From Anaerorhabdus furcosa (GTDB lineage: Bacteria > Bacillota_I > Bacilli_A > Erysipelotrichales > Erysipelotrichaceae): 64,000 nt of DNA. Position 1 is the first letter of the stretch; every line of letters begins with the position of its first letter. The position numbers and the translations under genes are program-made. Below the pieces are notes generated by a model. The model worked only from the letters and a program-made list of their open reading frames with translations. It ran no database searches and was not told the DNA's origin. The DNA lies in the NCBI RefSeq assembly GCF_900167375.1, contig NZ_FUWY01000002.1:310001-374000 (forward strand), read 5' to 3'. Positions 60,377-64,000 of the stretch are shown one piece after another.

Positions 60377-62656
60377 ATGATGGATTTTTTTAAAAAAAAT
60401 AAGAAGATTATCATATTGATCTCAACTGTATTGATAATCATCGCAATATGCATTTTGCCTTACATATTAACTGATACTGCTTTTATTCTAAGCTGGGATA
60501 TGAGGACACAATACAGTTTATTCTATGAAAATTTAAAGACGGCTTTCGAGACTTCAATTCAGGAGGGAACTCTTCCATTCTTTTCATGGACCACTTTCTT
60601 AGGAAACAATTTTTGGGCAAGTAAATTGTTTTACTATCACGATATTTTTGATTACTTCTTTACAGTGTTTAAAAATTTAACGTATAGCCAGATCGTTATG
60701 ATACAAACAGTAATTAAAGTAATGGGAGCATCTCTTTTTTTCTACTACTATTGTCATATTAGAAATTATAGTAAAAATGCAGCCATTTATGGATCGATAT
60801 GTTTTGGTTTCTCTGCTTGGGCATTAGATTCATTTTGCAATCCATTCTTTTTGTCATTTTATGTATTTACTCCACTTTACTTTGCTTGTATTGAAAATTA
60901 TTTTGTAAAAAAGAAAATTTCCGTCTACATATTAGTTACAGCTTTTTTAGCGATAACAAACTATTATTCATTTTATACTTTAAGTGTATTTACAGTATTC
61001 TATTTTGTATTTAGATATTATCAAATTAATTTAAAGTTTAGTGGACTTATAAAATGTTCTCTCCCACTAATCGGTGCATATTTTATTGGTGTATTCTTAT
61101 CTGGTTTTGCCTTAATTCCAGAATTATTAGACATCATTGGAAATAGTAGATTGGGAGAGTCATCATCTTTTCTTGTCTATGACTCAATAAAACCATATTT
61201 TGCAATTTTGTTAGGCATTTTTACCCCAACATCATTATTTTTAAATCATAGCTTAGAATTTCAATCAGTTTTTGAAACAATTAGTTCTAATAATACAGTT
61301 CTTGGCGTTCTTTGTTGGGCAGGATCAATTCATGGATTTCTAATAGTGCAAAGTTTCTTTTCTAAGAAAAGAGAGAACAAATTCATCTTGTTGCTATTTT
61401 TGTTGCTGTTGATTATCCCACTTGGATCATCACTGATGCATGGATTTAGCGAGCCTTCATTTAGATGGACACAATTTATGGTTTTCTTTACTATTGTTCT
61501 TACACTACCTTATATTGATAGAATTGAAATTATAAATGATAAAGTCTTAAAGTGGACGTATATTATTGGAGCGATATTAATGATTATGCTACCTATTGTA
61601 ATTCATAATGTCACAGCACCCATGGAAATGGGCTTTCCTATTGAGTACACAAGGATTGTACTTGTAGTTATTAGCATGACCATTGCTTTCCTTATTTTGA
61701 GAAAAAATCTAGAATTCAAATATATCTATTTATTTACAGTACTTGAAATTACGGTTGTTGCATTTTATTCTACATTTGGTAATCCTTATACAAAACAGTT
61801 CTCAAATAAAACTGTTTATGGAGTTGAGCATGTTCTAAAAGATAAAAATGAATTAAATGAGTACTTATATACCCTAGATGAAGAAAATCGCAACCAATTC
61901 TATCGGATTTATGTACCTGCTTCTGCAATTTACTGGGACTATTCTACAAACTTGAATTTGAACTACAATTTCAAGGGACTGATGTCCTATGATTCAACAT
62001 ATAGTTCTGCTATATTGCAAATGAATGAGATAAGCTCAATTAGTACATATCTAGCATGGGCTTTTGACATACAAGATTCGAATTTAATTGATTATTTTAG
62101 TACAAAATATGCAGTTGTGAGTAATCCGGATCAACTTCCTCATCAAAATTTTGTTGAAGTTGGGATTTATAATGATTTTTCAGTTTATGAGAATATTAAT
62201 TATCAGAATTTTATTCGCGTTTATGATAAAGCAATTTCATTATCTGAGTATAAGAAGATAAATGATTCAAGTGTGATTTTGGATACACTAATAGTAGATG
62301 ATAATATGATAAATGAATTATCTGGATACTTAGGTGATAGTAATTTTGAAGGCTTTGACTGGGTTTCTTTAGAACAGAATACTTTTGTAGGAGATATTGA
62401 ATTAAAGGAAAAGGGATTTGCCACAATTTCAATACCATTTGATAAGGGATGGAAAATAATCGTAAATGGTGTCGAAGTTTCGACTTACAATGTACAAGGA
62501 GGTACACTTGGATTTCCACTAGAGAAAGGATATAATCATGTTGAAGGATACTTTGTACCTAGTGGATTTAAATTAGGGGTAGTTGTATCATTAACTGGAT
62601 TGATTTTATTTATAGGCGTAGTAATTTTGCAATATAAAAAGAACTTTTCAAAATAG
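60377..62656 (+). CDS. YfhO-family membrane glycosyltransferase (GT-C type), subgroup A
   Basis: A 759-residue YfhO-type protein: outer loop 'ILSWDMRTQYSLFYENL' with the acidic site, about 12 helices, 'LMHGFSEPSFRWTQFM' in the middle, and 'ATISIPFDKGWKIIVNGVEV' followed by 'GYFVPSGFKLG' and the last helix. It belongs with 30872 and 62737. GGAGG (60362-60366) is 10 bases ahead. It is the shortest complete copy of the window, and its stop codon lies within a terminator stem. It likely works with the lipid-linked sugar from the GT2/DUF2304 pair upstream. Confidence 0.82.
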   Translation: MMDFFKKNKKIIILISTVLIIIAICILPYILTDTAFILSWDMRTQYSLFYENLKTAFETSIQEGTLPFFSWTTFLGNNFWASKLFYYHDIFDYFFTVFKNLTYSQIVMIQTVIKVMGASLFFYYYCHIRNYSKNAAIYGSICFGFSAWALDSFCNPFFLSFYVFTPLYFACIENYFVKKKISVYILVTAFLAITNYYSFYTLSVFTVFYFVFRYYQINLKFSGLIKCSLPLIGAYFIGVFLSGFALIPELLDIIGNSRLGESSSFLVYDSIKPYFAILLGIFTPTSLFLNHSLEFQSVFETISSNNTVLGVLCWAGSIHGFLIVQSFFSKKRENKFILLLFLLLLIIPLGSSLMHGFSEPSFRWTQFMVFFTIVLTLPYIDRIEIINDKVLKWTYIIGAILMIMLPIVIHNVTAPMEMGFPIEYTRIVLVVISMTIAFLILRKNLEFKYIYLFTVLEITVVAFYSTFGNPYTKQFSNKTVYGVEHVLKDKNELNEYLYTLDEENRNQFYRIYVPASAIYWDYSTNLNLNYNFKGLMSYDSTYSSAILQMNEISSISTYLAWAFDIQDSNLIDYFSTKYAVVSNPDQLPHQNFVEVGIYNDFSVYENINYQNFIRVYDKAISLSEYKKINDSSVILDTLIVDDNMINELSGYLGDSNFEGFDWVSLEQNTFVGDIELKEKGFATISIPFDKGWKIIVNGVEVSTYNVQGGTLGFPLEKGYNHVEGYFVPSGFKLGVVVSLTGLILFIGVVILQYKKNFSK

Positions 62657-62668
62657 AAAAGTTCTTTT
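62637..62668. terminator. Hairpin terminator between convergent YfhO genes
   Basis: AAAAGAACTTTTC (62637-62649) pairs perfectly (13 base pairs) with GAAAAGTTCTTTT (62656-62668) across a 6-base loop, overlapping the stop codon of the left gene. The A/T ends allow it to work in both directions, separating the two convergent genes. Confidence 0.65.
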
Positions 62669-62736
62669 AGATTACGTACAGTGTTTGAGTACTACCTAAA
62701 TGATCAAAAAGTCACATAATAGCGTATATTTATTAT

Positions 62737-64000
62737 TTATTTCTTCTTAACTTTTAGGTAAATAATTGCTGCAAATGACAAAATACCAATGAATGAAATA
62801 ATAGCACCTTCCTTAAATCCTTGTGGGGTGAAATACATTTCGATTTGATTATCTCCTTCAAATATCGGAATACCAATGAAACCACCATTAACTTTGTACG
62901 TCTTAACATTTTCGCCATTAATTTTTACTTTCCACCCAGAATCATAAGGTAAAGTTATAACCATAAAACTAGAGGCATCACTGTAAACGTATCCAGTAAG
63001 TTGATTATCATAGTATTGAATGTTTTCGAGAATGGAAGTTTCTTGGCTGGATATTAATGCATTGATATCTTCAAAATCATTATCATTTACATATAATGTG
63101 TTGGATAGTGACTTACTGTCAGAGTAATTATCTATTAATTCTATTTTTGAATAAGTTGTACCTAAATCGCGGTAATTATCATTTCGATATATAAGAAAAC
63201 TATATCGGAAGTTATTAGATAATAATCTCCAGTTACCACCAACAGGTAACTCGCTTTCGTTTGTGACTATCGCATATTTAACATTAAGGAAATTTAATAA
63301 ATTAATATCTTTGATATTAAATATCCACTCTGATTCAAAATCGCGAATGCTTGGTTCTAAAGCCTTTAAATCATTTATTGAGGGAGCATAAGTTGAATCA
63401 TATCCCATGGTTCCATTTAATTGATAAAGCATTGACATATTATGACTATAAGACCAATATAATGATTCATGTGGTATATAAACTCTAAAATATTGACTTG
63501 GATTTACGGGTTCAATAGAATTCAACACTTCATTGAGTTGATTGTCATAATCTTGTAATACATGTGATACTTTGTTAATAAATTCATAATTTTCGATTTT
63601 AGATATTTCATTTAATTTTCTTGCATATAAAATTGTTCCACCAATTAATAATTCAATTGATGTAAAAATCAGTAATATGTTCAGTAAGTGTTTAGGTTTT
63701 TTTGAAATAATAAGAACATAGATTAATAATGTTATTGCGTAAATTGTAAATAAAACAATTTGATATGTTAAATTTTGTAAAGATTGATTAGTAATAAGGG
63801 CACTTACTGGAATAATAGAAATCAATATGATAAAGGAAATAGTAGATGAAAGTTTAAATATTTTTAAATTAATTTCACTTATTTTATCCAAGATGATAGA
63901 AGAAGTTATTATATTAAATAATATTAAGAAAAATGTCCATCGAAAACTGGGATCGCCAAATCCATGAATAGCTGATCCGATTCTTGGGAATAACAAAATT
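62737..64000 (-). CDS. YfhO-family membrane glycosyltransferase, C-terminal part (5' end outside window)
   Basis: The frame is open to the right window edge, so the ATG near 63996 is internal and the true start lies beyond. The 420 visible residues cover the last helices and the outer domain: 'AIHGFGDPSFRWTFFL' (equivalent to mid-protein motifs of the other copies), 'VYIPHESLYWSYSHNMSMLY' and 'MVITLPYDSGWKVKINGENV' with 'YFTPQGFKEG' before the last helix. It is a close paralogue of 30872 (for example 'YSHNMS', 'FLNVKYA', 'GGFIGIPI' in both), so a recent duplication in opposite orientation is likely. Function as for the other YfhO-like proteins. Confidence 0.8.
   Translation of the reverse strand, partial: ILLFPRIGSAIHGFGDPSFRWTFFLILFNIITSSIILDKISEINLKIFKLSSTISFIILISIIPVSALITNQSLQNLTYQIVLFTIYAITLLIYVLIISKKPKHLLNILLIFTSIELLIGGTILYARKLNEISKIENYEFINKVSHVLQDYDNQLNEVLNSIEPVNPSQYFRVYIPHESLYWSYSHNMSMLYQLNGTMGYDSTYAPSINDLKALEPSIRDFESEWIFNIKDINLLNFLNVKYAIVTNESELPVGGNWRLLSNNFRYSFLIYRNDNYRDLGTTYSKIELIDNYSDSKSLSNTLYVNDNDFEDINALISSQETSILENIQYYDNQLTGYVYSDASSFMVITLPYDSGWKVKINGENVKTYKVNGGFIGIPIFEGDNQIEMYFTPQGFKEGAIISFIGILSFAAIIYLKVKKK

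Noticed and set aside
1-64000. CRISPR arrays, tRNA or rRNA genes, insertion sequences
   Set aside because: No repeat-spacer pattern, no tRNA-like cloverleaf or rRNA segment, and no transposase reading frame was noticed on either strand.

Overview
The window is AT-rich DNA of a low-GC Gram-positive bacterium (Bacillota). The evidence is strong AAGGAG/GGAGG ribosome sites, AT-rich codon use, TGA used as a stop codon (so not a code-4 Mollicute), an LtaS-like enzyme, many YfhO-family proteins and no LPS-core or lipid A genes. A member of the Erysipelotrichia or a related class is my guess, and only a guess. Nearly all of it is a surface-glycopolymer locus, interrupted at 4.4-15.8 kb by a compact phage-tail island.

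Layout. (1) 1-4132: the end of one glycosyltransferase (GT), two further GTs and a Wzx-type flippase. (2) 4367-15752: a headless siphophage-like module. A divergent Xre repressor and ImmA protease face an operatored control region. Then come two small genes (the second a sigma-like HTH activator), a Gp20-like remnant, tail tube, two tail chaperones (the second Gp15), tape measure, Dit, Gp37-like hub, a baseplate/fibre adaptor, three tandem paralogous tail-tip proteins, an amidase endolysin, a holin and an XhlA-like protein, closed by a terminator. There is no integrase, replication, terminase, portal, protease or capsid gene. This is the architecture of an F-type (flexible, non-contractile) tailocin such as listerial monocin. 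The first of the three tail-tip genes carries a run of 16 G. One added or two lost G would fuse it in frame to the next gene, so a phase-variable tail fibre is predicted. (3) 15868-36049: a set of large polytopic GT-C/YfhO-like proteins, a Dpm1-like polyprenyl-phosphate GT, an anchored GH9 glycosidase, a glycerophosphodiesterase lipoprotein and an LtaS-like phosphoglycerol transferase. (4) 36308-42886: a GtrB/ArnC-like GT, then FdtA/FdtB (dTDP-3-amino-3,6-dideoxyhexose) and RfbF/RfbG/SDR/RfbH (CDP-3,6-dideoxyhexose). (5) 42965-44491 (minus): a second flippase. (6) 44706-56466: GTs, a TupA-like ATP-grasp protein, UDP-glucose dehydrogenase, a polysaccharide deacetylase, the CapE/F/G (FnlA/B/C) UDP-L-FucNAc set, and a GT2-DUF2304 pair. 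(7) 56514-64000: a second copy of the large membrane-protein module (PTPS-related, GT-C-like, YfhO, and a divergent, truncated-by-window YfhO).

Working together. Cytoplasmic enzymes make unusual activated sugars (CDP-dideoxyhexose, dTDP-aminodideoxyhexose, UDP-L-FucNAc, UDP-GlcA). GT2/GT4 enzymes build lipid-linked repeats, flippases export them, and polyprenyl-phosphate GTs feed the many YfhO/GT-C proteins that probably decorate the polymer or teichoic acid outside the membrane. The tailocin sits inside this variable locus, whose product is a plausible receptor for such particles. All functional statements rest on motif and context recognition from the sequence; no database search was possible.
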